A stretch of 59,940 bases of DNA from JARIHD01 sp036392795 (GTDB lineage Bacteria > Patescibacteriota > Saccharimonadia > Saccharimonadales > UBA4665): positions 1 to 59,940 of the forward strand of contig DASVXH010000014.1 in NCBI GenBank assembly GCA_036392795.1. Reading direction: 5' to 3'. Made by a program: the position numbers and the translations under genes. Within the stretch, counting starts at the first letter, position 1; each line of letters begins with the position of its first letter. This document shows positions 33,924 through 42,810 of the stretch, one piece after another. A model generated the notes under the pieces. It was not told the DNA's origin. It made no database searches and was given only the letters and a program-made list of their open reading frames with translations.

Positions 33924-36404
33924 ATGGCACCTGGATCACAAGATTTTCAAGACTTTTTAAACCATCTAACTAATAACGCACTACAAAGCCTTAAACATGC
34001 CGATGCTATCGCGCGTGGTTTTGGTAGCGCCTATGTGGGTACCGAACATCTCCTTCTTGGTCTTTTGGCGCAAGATTCGAGCATGGGTGCAAAAGTTTTG
34101 GAGGGTGCCGGTGTGACGCTAGAGCGCGCTCGCGTAGCCTTGAATTTGACGCCAAAGGCAGTGACCGTCAATGCGGGCGCAAAGGGCCTGAGCGAGACGG
34201 CCAAATTGACACTGCGCATGGCTTACGATACCGCTCAGGACTACAATCAGGAGTATTGCGGCACGGAACACATCCTATTGAGTATTTTGACCCAAAAAAA
34301 TGCGCGCGCTACCGTACTGCTGCGTGACATGCACATAGACGTCGACGCGCTCATAGGTGAACTAGAACAGTTAATGAATCGTCAGCAGTACGAAGATGAG
34401 GGCCAGGGTACGGATACGCGTCGCCGCGGCAAAAATAAGGGCCGAAAAACCGCACTCGATTTTTATGGTACGGACATTACGGCGCAAGCGCGCAGTGGTC
34501 AGTTGGACCCGGTGGTTGGACGTGAAGCGCAAATTCGCCGTGTTGTAACCATATTGAACCGCCGGACAAAGAATAATCCTGTTTTGATTGGTGAGCCTGG
34601 CGTCGGGAAAACCGCTATCGTGGAAGGCCTGGCACAGCGTATCGTTGCTGAAGATGTGCCCGACAGCCTGCTTGATAAGCGCATTATTATGCTAGACCTG
34701 GCTGGCATGCTTGCTGGCACCAAATATCGTGGTGAGTTCGAAGAGCGCCTGAAAAAAGTGATGTCCGAACTGGAATCCGACAAGAAAACCATCGTATTTA
34801 TTGATGAGTTGCACTTAATTGTTGGTGCCGGTGCGGCCGAGGGAGCCATGGACGCCGGGAATATCCTAAAACCTGCGCTGGCCCGCGGCAAGATTCAGGT
34901 CATTGGCGCAACCACTACCGCCGAATATACCAAGCACATCGAAAAAGATGCTGCTCTGGAGCGCCGTTTCCAACCTGTACAGGTGCCCGAAACAACTGTG
35001 CCCGAAACGCTAGCTATCCTAAAAGGTCTCCGTAAGCATTACGAAGAGTTTCATGGCGTAACGGTTAGCGACGAGGTGTTAGACGATATTACTCGACTGA
35101 GCAAGCGCTACATCCATGACCGATTTATGCCCGATAAGGCTATTGATTTACTGGACGAAACAGCGGCCCATCTGCGCGTTGACAAGGGTAAAACCAGTCC
35201 CGAAGTTCGCCGTTTGCAAAAAGAGCTCAAGCTAATTAATGCCCGGATAGACGAAGCGGTTGACGCAGAAGACTACGAGCGTGCTGCCAAAGCTAAACAG
35301 CGTGCTAGCCAAATTAACGAAGAGTTAGAGGCTTTGCGGAAAACTTCCAAGACCGAAAAGCGAATCAATGTTACAGGCGAAGACGTCGCCGAAGTAGTAG
35401 CACGCATAACTGGTGTGCCCGTCAAAAAAGTTATCCGTGCCGAAGCGAAGTATTTACTTAAGTTAGAAAAAAAGCTCGGCAGTCACGTGATTGGCCAGCA
35501 CGAAGCGGTAGAAGCCGTGGCACGTGCTGTGCGTCGTAACCGTTCTGGTATTGGCAGCGAAAAACGGCCGATTGGTTCGTTCATTTTCTTGGGACCCACT
35601 GGTGTTGGCAAGACCGAATTGGCCAGGGTATTGGCGCGCGAATTCTTTGGTTCCGAAGATGCTTTGATCAAAATCGACATGAGCGAATTTGGCGAACACC
35701 ACAATGTTGCCCGTTTGGTTGGAGCTCCTGCCGGCTATGTTGGTTACGACGAAGGCGGCCAGCTGACCGACAAAATTCGTCGGCAGCCCTATAGCCTGGT
35801 ACTGTTTGATGAGATCGAAAAAGCACATCCCGACACCTTTAATATGCTACTGCAAATTCTAGAGGATGGCGTTTTGAGTGACGCCAAGGGCCGCAAGATC
35901 AACTTTACCAACACTATTGTCATTATGACGAGCAACGTAGGTGCCGAAAAATTGCAAAAAGAAGCCGATTTTGGATTTCATGCTAGCGGATCGGGCGACC
36001 TAAAGGACCTGGACGTACTGCACGAGCGTAACAAGGATAAGGTGCTGGAGGATCTGAAAAAGGCGATGCGTCCAGAGCTACTGAACCGCATTGATAAGAC
36101 TCTGGTTTTCCGCGCGCTAACCAAAAAAGACATTCACCATATTATTGACCTGCAGATAGGTGAGCTGCGCGCACGTTTGCAGCGCCATGGCCTAGGTATT
36201 CAGCTAACGACCGCCGCCAAGCAGTATCTGCTAGACAACGGTTACGATGCTAAAAACGGCGTACGTCCGTTGCGCCGCCTCATCCAAGACACGATCGAAG
36301 ATCACATTGCCAGTGAAATGCTGAGTGGGGCATTTGAAAAAGGTCAGATTGTGCACGTTTCTACCAAAGACGGCCGTCTAACCTACAAAACTATCAACGA
36401 ATAG
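33924..36404 (+). CDS. clpC: ATP-dependent Clp protease ATPase subunit ClpC
   Basis: An 826-residue Hsp100 unfoldase. Two N-terminal Clp-N repeats (about 1-145), first AAA+ domain with Walker A GEPGVGKT (about 225), a UVR-type middle domain AEDYERAAKAKQRASQINEE (about 450-470) marking ClpC rather than ClpA or ClpB, second AAA+ domain with GPTGVGKT (about 555), and a C-terminal D2-small domain. It feeds substrates to ClpP, whose gene at 54727 carries the same CIRCE operator. CIRCE and the clpC-radA-PIN/TRAM order are as in Firmicutes in part. Confidence 0.96.
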   Translation: MAPGSQDFQDFLNHLTNNALQSLKHADAIARGFGSAYVGTEHLLLGLLAQDSSMGAKVLEGAGVTLERARVALNLTPKAVTVNAGAKGLSETAKLTLRMAYDTAQDYNQEYCGTEHILLSILTQKNARATVLLRDMHIDVDALIGELEQLMNRQQYEDEGQGTDTRRRGKNKGRKTALDFYGTDITAQARSGQLDPVVGREAQIRRVVTILNRRTKNNPVLIGEPGVGKTAIVEGLAQRIVAEDVPDSLLDKRIIMLDLAGMLAGTKYRGEFEERLKKVMSELESDKKTIVFIDELHLIVGAGAAEGAMDAGNILKPALARGKIQVIGATTTAEYTKHIEKDAALERRFQPVQVPETTVPETLAILKGLRKHYEEFHGVTVSDEVLDDITRLSKRYIHDRFMPDKAIDLLDETAAHLRVDKGKTSPEVRRLQKELKLINARIDEAVDAEDYERAAKAKQRASQINEELEALRKTSKTEKRINVTGEDVAEVVARITGVPVKKVIRAEAKYLLKLEKKLGSHVIGQHEAVEAVARAVRRNRSGIGSEKRPIGSFIFLGPTGVGKTELARVLAREFFGSEDALIKIDMSEFGEHHNVARLVGAPAGYVGYDEGGQLTDKIRRQPYSLVLFDEIEKAHPDTFNMLLQILEDGVLSDAKGRKINFTNTIVIMTSNVGAEKLQKEADFGFHASGSGDLKDLDVLHERNKDKVLEDLKKAMRPELLNRIDKTLVFRALTKKDIHHIIDLQIGELRARLQRHGLGIQLTTAAKQYLLDNGYDAKNGVRPLRRLIQDTIEDHIASEMLSGAFEKGQIVHVSTKDGRLTYKTINE

Positions 36405-36466
36405 CGAAAAAGATAGCACAATACGACGAGCGTGTGCTAGTATGATGGTCCCGCCGTGTAAGCAGG

Positions 36467-36475
36467 TGATACAAT
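36467..36475 (+). promoter_or_regulatory. Extended -10 promoter, leaderless start at 36483
   Basis: TGa followed by TACAAT (36470-36475), seven bases before ATG 36483. Confidence 0.6.
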
Positions 36476-36482
36476 AATACAT

Positions 36483-37466
36483 ATGAAATTTCTTCGTCGA
36501 GCGTGGCCTTATGTGCTTCTTATATTGCTCGTAGCGGCTAACATTTTTGCATGGTCTCAGCGTCAAAATATTGCTGATTGGTGGCGACTTCGCGACTATT
36601 CACCGTCATCCGACATCAGCATACTGGCTACGGATGATGACATGACGCCCTATGCGCAAAAGCTATTCTATATCAATCACCCTTCGCTGGAGGATAAAGA
36701 GTCGTTCAATAAACATTGTTCCGAGGAGGGCGAAGAAACGGCGGTATTGGGCTGCTATCGGGGTGACCGGCAAGGCATCTACATCTATGCAGTAACCGAT
36801 GAACGTTTGAAGGGTGTGCGTCAAGTTACGGCGGCTCATGAAATGCTGCATCAGGCTTACGACCGCTTGAGCGACGGAGAGCGTCGCCGTATCGATGGAC
36901 TTCTACAAGATTTTTACGACAATCACCTAAAAAATGATGAAATTCGTCAAAAAGTAGATAGTTACAGAACACGCCAGGATGCTGTGTTAACTAATGAAAT
37001 GCACTCTATTTTTGGAAGCGAAGTTCGAGAACTTACCGTGGAACTAGAGACTTATTACAGGCAGTATTTCTCTGATCGCCAGAAGGTTGTGAGTTTTAGC
37101 GAAGCATACCGCAGCGAGTTTACGCGTCGTCAGGAGCTGGTAAGATCCTACGATATTCAGCTGAGTGGTCTAAAGAGCAAGATTAACGCCAATAAATCAT
37201 CACTTGAATCCAGCCTGGCATTTTTGAAGACTAAAGAAAAAGAGATAAATCAGGATATTGCTGCGCGGGATCAAGACGCCTACGAGGCGGATGTGCGAGA
37301 ATACAACGCTACGGTGAGTTCATATAATGCCCTCCTGACAAAGACGCGCAGCCTTATTGACCAGCATAACGATATTGTTGGAAAACGGAATGACATTGCC
37401 GTGCAGGAACGGGAACTGCAGCAAGCACTGGATAGCCGCTTGGACTCACCGTCAGTAAAGCAGTGA
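36483..37466 (+). CDS. Membrane-anchored HEXXH protein with coiled-coil tail
   Basis: A 327-residue protein: basic N-terminus and one transmembrane helix (about 9-24), an extracytoplasmic domain (about 45-150) with the motif AAHEMLHQAYDRL, in which H119-E120-x-x-H123 matches the zinc-metallopeptidase HEXXH, then a long coiled coil (about 190-320) rich in Glu, Gln, Arg and Lys. A candidate third zinc ligand is E138 or a later acidic residue, unverified. Two cysteines (C79, C91) flank an acidic loop. I cannot name the family. It lies between clpC and radA and its TGA stop is part of the radA promoter. Confidence 0.78.
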   Translation: MKFLRRAWPYVLLILLVAANIFAWSQRQNIADWWRLRDYSPSSDISILATDDDMTPYAQKLFYINHPSLEDKESFNKHCSEEGEETAVLGCYRGDRQGIYIYAVTDERLKGVRQVTAAHEMLHQAYDRLSDGERRRIDGLLQDFYDNHLKNDEIRQKVDSYRTRQDAVLTNEMHSIFGSEVRELTVELETYYRQYFSDRQKVVSFSEAYRSEFTRRQELVRSYDIQLSGLKSKINANKSSLESSLAFLKTKEKEINQDIAARDQDAYEADVREYNATVSSYNALLTKTRSLIDQHNDIVGKRNDIAVQERELQQALDSRLDSPSVKQ

Positions 37467-37472
37467 TACAAT
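37464..37472 (+). promoter_or_regulatory. Extended -10 promoter of radA
   Basis: TGa followed by TACAAT (37467-37472), eight bases before ATG 37481. The TGA is at the same time the stop codon of the preceding gene. Confidence 0.6.
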
Positions 37473-37480
37473 AGACAGAC

Positions 37481-38836
37481 ATGGCAAAAAAGAACGTTCG
37501 ATATGTTTGTAGTAATTGCGGCGCCTTTACTTCTAGCTGGGCAGGAAAATGTCCGCAGTGTGAGGCGTGGAATACGCTTCAGGAGGAGCTAGTAGTGACC
37601 GGTGACCTAGGGTCGGTGGCTGGTAGCGGGAATGTTCTGGCGCCGTCACTAGTTGGCACGTCAGTACAGCGCGACCAAAAACGCCTGGTTACGGGCATTG
37701 CCGATGTTGACACGGTTTTAGGCGGCGGCATCGTCATTGGTAGCGTCAATCTGATTGCGGGGCAACCCGGTATTGGAAAAAGTACGCTTTTGCTACAGCT
37801 TGCCAGTCTTTTAGCCAAAAAATACAGGGTGTTATATGTGAGTGGCGAAGAATCGGCGCATCAGGTGGGGCTGCGGGCGGAACGGCTTGGTGTTTCGTCT
37901 AAATCCAAGTTGCAACTGGCAACCAGTACGAGCGCCGACGACGTAGCAGCGACCATCGCCACAAAAGAGCACGATTTGGTAGTGGTAGATTCTATTCAGA
38001 CCGTATCGGTCGCGGCCATTGGCTCGGCGGCGGGCAGTGTTGCTCAGATCACAAATAGTACACAGCTTATTCTAAATACCGCTAAGCAGGCCAATACAGC
38101 CGTGGTGCTGGTTGGTCATGTCACCAAAGAGGGTGCGATTGCTGGACCAAAGGTATTGGAGCACGTGGTTGACGTTGTATTGCAGCTAGAAGGTGACCGT
38201 TATGGAGGCTTTAAAGTGCTGCGGGCTACAAAAAATCGCTTCGGCCCAACGAGTGAAGCCGGTATTTTTGAAATGGAAGAAGAGGGTTTGAAACCGGTTG
38301 TAAACCCGTCTGCAGCATTGTTATCGGAGCGTCAAATCAGCGATGGATCGGTGGTGTTGGCTACCATGGAGGGTACCCGGCCGCTGCTGGTAGAGGTACA
38401 GGCCTTAGTGAATAAAACAAGCTACGGCTATCCAAAGCGTGCAGCCAGCGGCATTGACTTGAATCGTATTAATTTGCTAGTGGCGATGTTGGAACGTCGC
38501 ACGAAATTGTCGTTGGCCGATCAAGATATATACATTAATATCGTTGGTGGTATGCGTATAACTGAGCCAGCGGCCGACCTGGCGGTTTGTATGGCCATCG
38601 GATCGGCGGCGAAAGGCTTGCAGTTGCGCCAAAATGCTGTAGTATTTGGCGAGGTAGGTCTAAGCGGCGAAGTCCGTCACGTGCCCTACATAGAAAAGCG
38701 CATTGCCGAGGCTAAAAAACTTGGCTTCGAGGCTGCTATTGGCCCGTTGCAGAAGCAGGGCAAAAAAATGACTTTTTTGGAAGGTGTCCGCGACGTTCGC
38801 AGCGGCCTTAATCAATTCTTAGAGAAGGATGGGTAG
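37481..38836 (+). CDS. radA: DNA repair protein RadA (Sms)
   Basis: A 451-residue RadA, a RecA-like helicase for branch migration of recombination intermediates. N-terminal zinc finger CSNCG and CPQCEAW (about 10-29), RecA-like ATPase with Walker A GQPGIGKSTLLLQ (about 93-105) and the diagnostic KNRFG motif (about 251-255) in ATKNRFGPTSEAGIFEM, and a C-terminal Lon-protease-like domain with GLSGEVRHV. Complete length. Followed three bases later by the PIN-TRAM gene. It may also support natural transformation. Confidence 0.97.
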   Translation: MAKKNVRYVCSNCGAFTSSWAGKCPQCEAWNTLQEELVVTGDLGSVAGSGNVLAPSLVGTSVQRDQKRLVTGIADVDTVLGGGIVIGSVNLIAGQPGIGKSTLLLQLASLLAKKYRVLYVSGEESAHQVGLRAERLGVSSKSKLQLATSTSADDVAATIATKEHDLVVVDSIQTVSVAAIGSAAGSVAQITNSTQLILNTAKQANTAVVLVGHVTKEGAIAGPKVLEHVVDVVLQLEGDRYGGFKVLRATKNRFGPTSEAGIFEMEEEGLKPVVNPSAALLSERQISDGSVVLATMEGTRPLLVEVQALVNKTSYGYPKRAASGIDLNRINLLVAMLERRTKLSLADQDIYINIVGGMRITEPAADLAVCMAIGSAAKGLQLRQNAVVFGEVGLSGEVRHVPYIEKRIAEAKKLGFEAAIGPLQKQGKKMTFLEGVRDVRSGLNQFLEKDG

Positions 38837-38839
38837 TTA

Positions 38840-39709
38840 ATGCTCGATATTATTCAAACTATTATTATCGTTTTTCTGGCTTGGTTTATAGTAAGTCAAA
38901 AAAACGATAGTATGGCGCGCCTATTTGGCAAACGCCGCAAAATTATTCTGGATAGCTGCGCGCTTATTGACGGCCGGATCGTCGAAATCGTTAGTACCGG
39001 CTTTATCACTGACGAACTGATTATTCCGCAGTTTATACTGAGCGAATTGCAGCTCTTGGCCGATGGCAATGATTCGCACAAGCGCGAGCGGGCACGATTT
39101 GGCCTGGATATCGCTCATCAGTTGCAAGATGCTGCGCCGGTCCAGGTGACAATTGACCGTAGTGTTTTCCCGCAGGCGAATGTGACTGATGATAAATTGG
39201 TTCTGCTGGCCAAAAAATTAAACGCCCAGCTATATACCACCGACTATAATCTGGGTAAAGTTTCTGCCGTCGAGGGTGTCAAAGTGCTGAATGTAAATGA
39301 ACTGTCGCAAAGTCTGCGGCCCATTACTTTGCCCGGCGAAACATTGACGATTAAGATTATTCAAAAAGGAAGCGGCCGCGATCAGGGGGTGGGGTACCTG
39401 GACGACGGCACCATGATCGTCGTAGATAATGCCGCACATCACATTGGACGTGCGGTTCCGGTTACGGTAACGCGTATGCATCAGACCGTGGCTGGTAAGA
39501 TGGTTTTTGGGCAGGTGCTGCGAGACGGTCACCAATCAGGCGAGGAGCCAAAAAAATCTAAATCTTCCGAAAAGACTTTGGTGGCGGGGGCAAAAAAGCC
39601 CGTCCATCAATCTATAGCTTCATCAAGATCGGCGCGAGCAACCAGCGAGCAGGGTAAATTGCGTGGTCGATTGCAAAAGCTGCGACGGAAGCCGGTTATT
39701 ATTAATTAA
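38840..39709 (+). CDS. PIN-TRAM domain protein (YacL-like)
   Basis: A 289-residue protein with one N-terminal hydrophobic helix (about 2-18), a PIN nuclease-like domain (about 32-150: ILDSCALIDGRI, then FILSELQLLADG, and YTTDYNLGKVS with conserved acidic residues) and a TRAM RNA-binding domain (about 160-220: LPGETLTIKIIQKGSGRDQG). The basic tail from about 230 is low complexity. Bacillus YacL has several membrane helices; here they are reduced to one. The gene order radA-yacL is shared with Firmicutes, but disA, which sits between them there, is missing. Translation is probably coupled to radA. Confidence 0.88.
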   Translation: MLDIIQTIIIVFLAWFIVSQKNDSMARLFGKRRKIILDSCALIDGRIVEIVSTGFITDELIIPQFILSELQLLADGNDSHKRERARFGLDIAHQLQDAAPVQVTIDRSVFPQANVTDDKLVLLAKKLNAQLYTTDYNLGKVSAVEGVKVLNVNELSQSLRPITLPGETLTIKIIQKGSGRDQGVGYLDDGTMIVVDNAAHHIGRAVPVTVTRMHQTVAGKMVFGQVLRDGHQSGEEPKKSKSSEKTLVAGAKKPVHQSIASSRSARATSEQGKLRGRLQKLRRKPVIIN

Positions 39710-39778
39710 CCTTACTTGCATCATTTATCATCGCCACTCGATAATTTTAAAGGGGTGCTGAAATCAAGACTGCAAAAG

Positions 39779-39803
39779 ACCCCTGGAGGTAATCTCAAGG
39801 GGT
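39779..39803 (-). terminator. Probable terminator of the PBP gene
   Basis: ACCCCT/AGGGGT plus GAG/CTC paired around a 5-base loop. On the minus strand it is followed by TCTTTTGC. It lies between the convergent PIN-TRAM and PBP genes and may act in both directions. Confidence 0.5.
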
Positions 39804-39875
39804 GTTTAGATGCTTTGAGCGATTATTCGGGTCGCCTAGTCACGTCCGCGACGTCCACGGCCAAAGCCTGGGTCG

Positions 39876-42686
39876 CTAGGGATTGCCCGGATTAGTCGGG
39901 CCTGTTCCTCCTGTGGTCATGATAACCCCTGGGACGCTATCAGTGCCGCTGTACAGTACACTGTCGATGATTTGGGCTTCAACAGTGGCCGTACCGTCCG
40001 CTGTGGGCTGATAGGTGAACTGGACGGTGCTTGGCGAAGTGGCTACTGCTTGAGACTGAACCTGCTGGCCGTTCACAAGCAAATTAACGGTGCCGGCAAA
40101 TTTTTCGCTATTCAATGGGTGGGTCCCCTGGGTGACGGTAACCGTAAAGACACAACTTGAGCTACAGACGTTGGTGCCACCGGCAGCCGTAAGGGTAATT
40201 TGCGGCTTTATGTCGTCACATTTGTGAATGTCGTCTTGCTCGCTGGTTGTTGTGGTGCCTGTGCCACTCTTCTTGTTGCGGAAGGTATCCACAGAAAAGG
40301 CGTTGTCGTTGGCATTGCCTTGGTTTTCTTTGGCTGCTTCAGGCGTACAGGATGTTGCTAACTTGCCCGAAACCTTGTCGATGATCTGATTGCCGCCGGA
40401 TTGTTTGGCTGCCTGTTTGTACCAGGATGGGAAGAGGTCGGTGCTGGGACTTGGTATGCTTTCTCCAAGGTTCGATACCTTACTGCGGATAACGTAGGCC
40501 GGCAGAGTTTTGAGTCCACTTGGTGCTGTCCAGTTGACGGCCTTTAGGTCGGCATGCGCGCCTTGCATCCAGCCCTGAACGATCGGCTGAGTCATATTTT
40601 CCATGGCGCCTGTCATTTCTTTTTGGCGCTTGTGCTCCCCAACCCAGACAACGGCAGTATATTGGGTTGACCAGCTGGCCATCAGACCATCCTTTGCATC
40701 GTTGGTTGTGCCCGTCTTTATGGCAAAATGCCAGTCCTTGTAGTGGTGGAACTTACGATCGGTACGCAAGTAGCTGGCCTTGGGGTCTGCCAGAATGTCG
40801 TTAATGATATAGGCGGTGTCTGCCTTTAATACGCGCTTTGGCTTGGCCTTTTCTAGCTCAATCGGTTTGCCGCGTGAGTCAGCGATGCTGAGCAGGTACG
40901 TTTGAGGCAATGCCTCGCCCAGGCGCGCCAGTGTGCCCAAGGCATTGGCATGTTCGTCGAGGTGCAGGAAGGCACCGTCACCGATAGCAGCCGAACCATA
41001 GCAAGTGCCACGACTATAGGTAGTATCGCCTGTTGGCGGGCAGCGGTACCCGCTCTTTAGCCCCATTGATTCGGCAGTGCTGCGAACTTTTTCGGAACCC
41101 ACCATTAGCATAGATTTCACGGCAGGAACGTTACGCGAACCGGCCAGTGCATATCGCAAGGTAATAGGGCCAGGGAAACGGAAATCGTAGTCGTGCAGAC
41201 AGTTGCCGCCGTCTTTTGGTCGGTTCTTGTTGGTGCACGCATATCCTGGGAGAGCGGCTTGATCGTCGTAGATAACAGAACCCGCGCCAACGTTGTCTGA
41301 CTCATTAATCAAGGTCGCATAGTCATAGGGCTTGAATGTTGAACCTGGCGGAATCCACTGCTTAGCGTAGTTAACTTCCCTAAAACTCGAATTCATATCG
41401 AAGAAATTTGGGCCTCCAACCAGAGCGACCACCTGACCGGTCTTGTTGTCTGCTGCCACGAATGCTGCCGTGTCACCCCCTTGGCGTTTAACTTGGGCCA
41501 TGCCTTTACTAACCTGCTTTTCGGCCAGTTCCTGAAGCTTCAGGTCGACAGTAGTGGTGACCTTCCAGCCACCACGTTGAACTGTTTTGGTGCCAAATTT
41601 TTCTTCAAGTTCTTGTTTGGCTGAGAGCACGAAAAAGGGCGCTTTAATGCCTTCATATTTGGGCTGACTTTCTTTCACATTGCTGGCAATGTCTATTGCT
41701 TTGGCTTCGTCGGCCTCCTGTTTAGTGATCATCTTTTGATCAAGCATTTGATCGATGATGTAGTGCGCGCGGCCAACCAGCGCTTCTTTTTCATAAATAG
41801 GGCCATAGGGCGAATAGTACGACGGCGCCTGTGGAATCGCTGCCAACATAGCAGATTCAGCCAAAGTCAGATCTTTAGCACTTTTATTAAAATAGTCGCG
41901 CGATGCGGTTTCAACGCCGTATTGCACGTTGCCATAGGGAGCAATGTTCAGATAACCGGTTAGAATATCTTCTTTTGAATATTCACGCTCCAGTTCGACC
42001 GCCAGAATTAATTCTTTAAATTTGCGGCCAAGGGTGCGGTCCTGCGTCCAGTTCATGTTTAATTTGACTAACTGCTGAGTGATGGTCGAGCCACCTTGTT
42101 TGGCGCCACCTTTTTTAAAGACGTCGTTAATACCGGCGCGCGCGATCCCCGTCACATCAAAGGCGCCGTGTTTGTAGAAGTTCTTGTCTTCGATGGCGAT
42201 GGTTGCTTGTTTTACGTATTTGGAAATACTCTCCGAGGTCACAGGCACACGCTTAACGGCGTCGTAATCTTGCCAAAGTACCGTTTGTCCACTGCGGTCG
42301 TAGTAGGTAATGCTTCCGCCAAGTTCATTTCCGGAGATGTCTTTAATGTTTGGCAAGTCTTTACGGAAGTAAGCAAATACCCCAACCATTAAAAGGAAAC
42401 AAACGACGATCCCGACACCCATAATCTTGAGCGCCATAATGGCGCCCTCGCGGCTAAACCAGTATTTGGCGACGCGCTTGGGGTGCAAGCGGTAAGCCAG
42501 GCGCTTCCAGCGATTCTTGGGTAGAGAACTTAAATATGCTGCACGTTTGCGAGCCTTCGCTTCGCGATTGGCGCGAACGCGTTCGCCGAGGCTGCGGTTA
42601 AGTTTGATGGTGTTACCACTCTTTGTCGTATAAACGCTCTTACTGGGACGGCGTCGCCCGGAATTTTGCTTAGGGGAATCAAACAT
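39876..42686 (-). CDS. Class A penicillin-binding protein (PBP1a-type)
   Basis: A 936-residue bifunctional peptidoglycan synthase. A basic cytoplasmic head, one transmembrane helix (about 84-107), a GT51 glycosyltransferase domain (about 125-320) with catalytic E166 in IAIEDKNFYKHGAFD and GGSTITQQLVK, and a transpeptidase domain with STFK (449-452), SRN (517-519) and KTGT (657-660). The C-terminal region (about 830-925) looks like an Ig/Big-like fold and ends in Gly/Pro/Thr repeats. A second reading frame continues the tail after the stop (see findings). Inhibited by beta-lactams by family knowledge. Confidence 0.96.
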   Translation of the reverse strand: MFDSPKQNSGRRRPSKSVYTTKSGNTIKLNRSLGERVRANREAKARKRAAYLSSLPKNRWKRLAYRLHPKRVAKYWFSREGAIMALKIMGVGIVVCFLLMVGVFAYFRKDLPNIKDISGNELGGSITYYDRSGQTVLWQDYDAVKRVPVTSESISKYVKQATIAIEDKNFYKHGAFDVTGIARAGINDVFKKGGAKQGGSTITQQLVKLNMNWTQDRTLGRKFKELILAVELEREYSKEDILTGYLNIAPYGNVQYGVETASRDYFNKSAKDLTLAESAMLAAIPQAPSYYSPYGPIYEKEALVGRAHYIIDQMLDQKMITKQEADEAKAIDIASNVKESQPKYEGIKAPFFVLSAKQELEEKFGTKTVQRGGWKVTTTVDLKLQELAEKQVSKGMAQVKRQGGDTAAFVAADNKTGQVVALVGGPNFFDMNSSFREVNYAKQWIPPGSTFKPYDYATLINESDNVGAGSVIYDDQAALPGYACTNKNRPKDGGNCLHDYDFRFPGPITLRYALAGSRNVPAVKSMLMVGSEKVRSTAESMGLKSGYRCPPTGDTTYSRGTCYGSAAIGDGAFLHLDEHANALGTLARLGEALPQTYLLSIADSRGKPIELEKAKPKRVLKADTAYIINDILADPKASYLRTDRKFHHYKDWHFAIKTGTTNDAKDGLMASWSTQYTAVVWVGEHKRQKEMTGAMENMTQPIVQGWMQGAHADLKAVNWTAPSGLKTLPAYVIRSKVSNLGESIPSPSTDLFPSWYKQAAKQSGGNQIIDKVSGKLATSCTPEAAKENQGNANDNAFSVDTFRNKKSGTGTTTTSEQDDIHKCDDIKPQITLTAAGGTNVCSSSCVFTVTVTQGTHPLNSEKFAGTVNLLVNGQQVQSQAVATSPSTVQFTYQPTADGTATVEAQIIDSVLYSGTDSVPGVIMTTGGTGPTNPGNP

Positions 42687-42725
42687 CTTTCGTTTTGCTC
42701 CGTATGGCTATAATTACTGCTCCGT

Positions 42726-42734
42726 ATTATAGCA
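42726..42734 (-). promoter_or_regulatory. Extended -10 promoter of the PBP gene
   Basis: On the minus strand TGc followed by TATAAT (42731 down to 42726), with a leader of about 33 bases. A 10-base direct repeat, TGCTCCGTAT on the plus strand, occurs at 42696-42705 and 42718-42727. Confidence 0.6.
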
Positions 42735-42795
42735 AAGAGTAACTAATCCTATGCAAATTAAACTGTAGGCTATGCAGCATTTCTTCAGTCTGGGG

Positions 42796-42801
42796 TATAC
42801 T
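42796..42801 (+). promoter_or_regulatory. -10 box (TATACT) of tyrS
   Basis: TATACT, nine bases before ATG 42811; predicted leader of three bases or less. This excludes the in-frame ATG at 42772. Confidence 0.55.
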
Positions 42802-42810
42802 AAAGGACGT

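Noticed and set aside
36414..36439. CIRCE-like inverted repeat TAGCACA/TGTGCTA after clpC
   Set aside because: Spacing is one base longer than CIRCE and the inner TC/GA bases are missing; more likely a weak terminator hairpin or chance.
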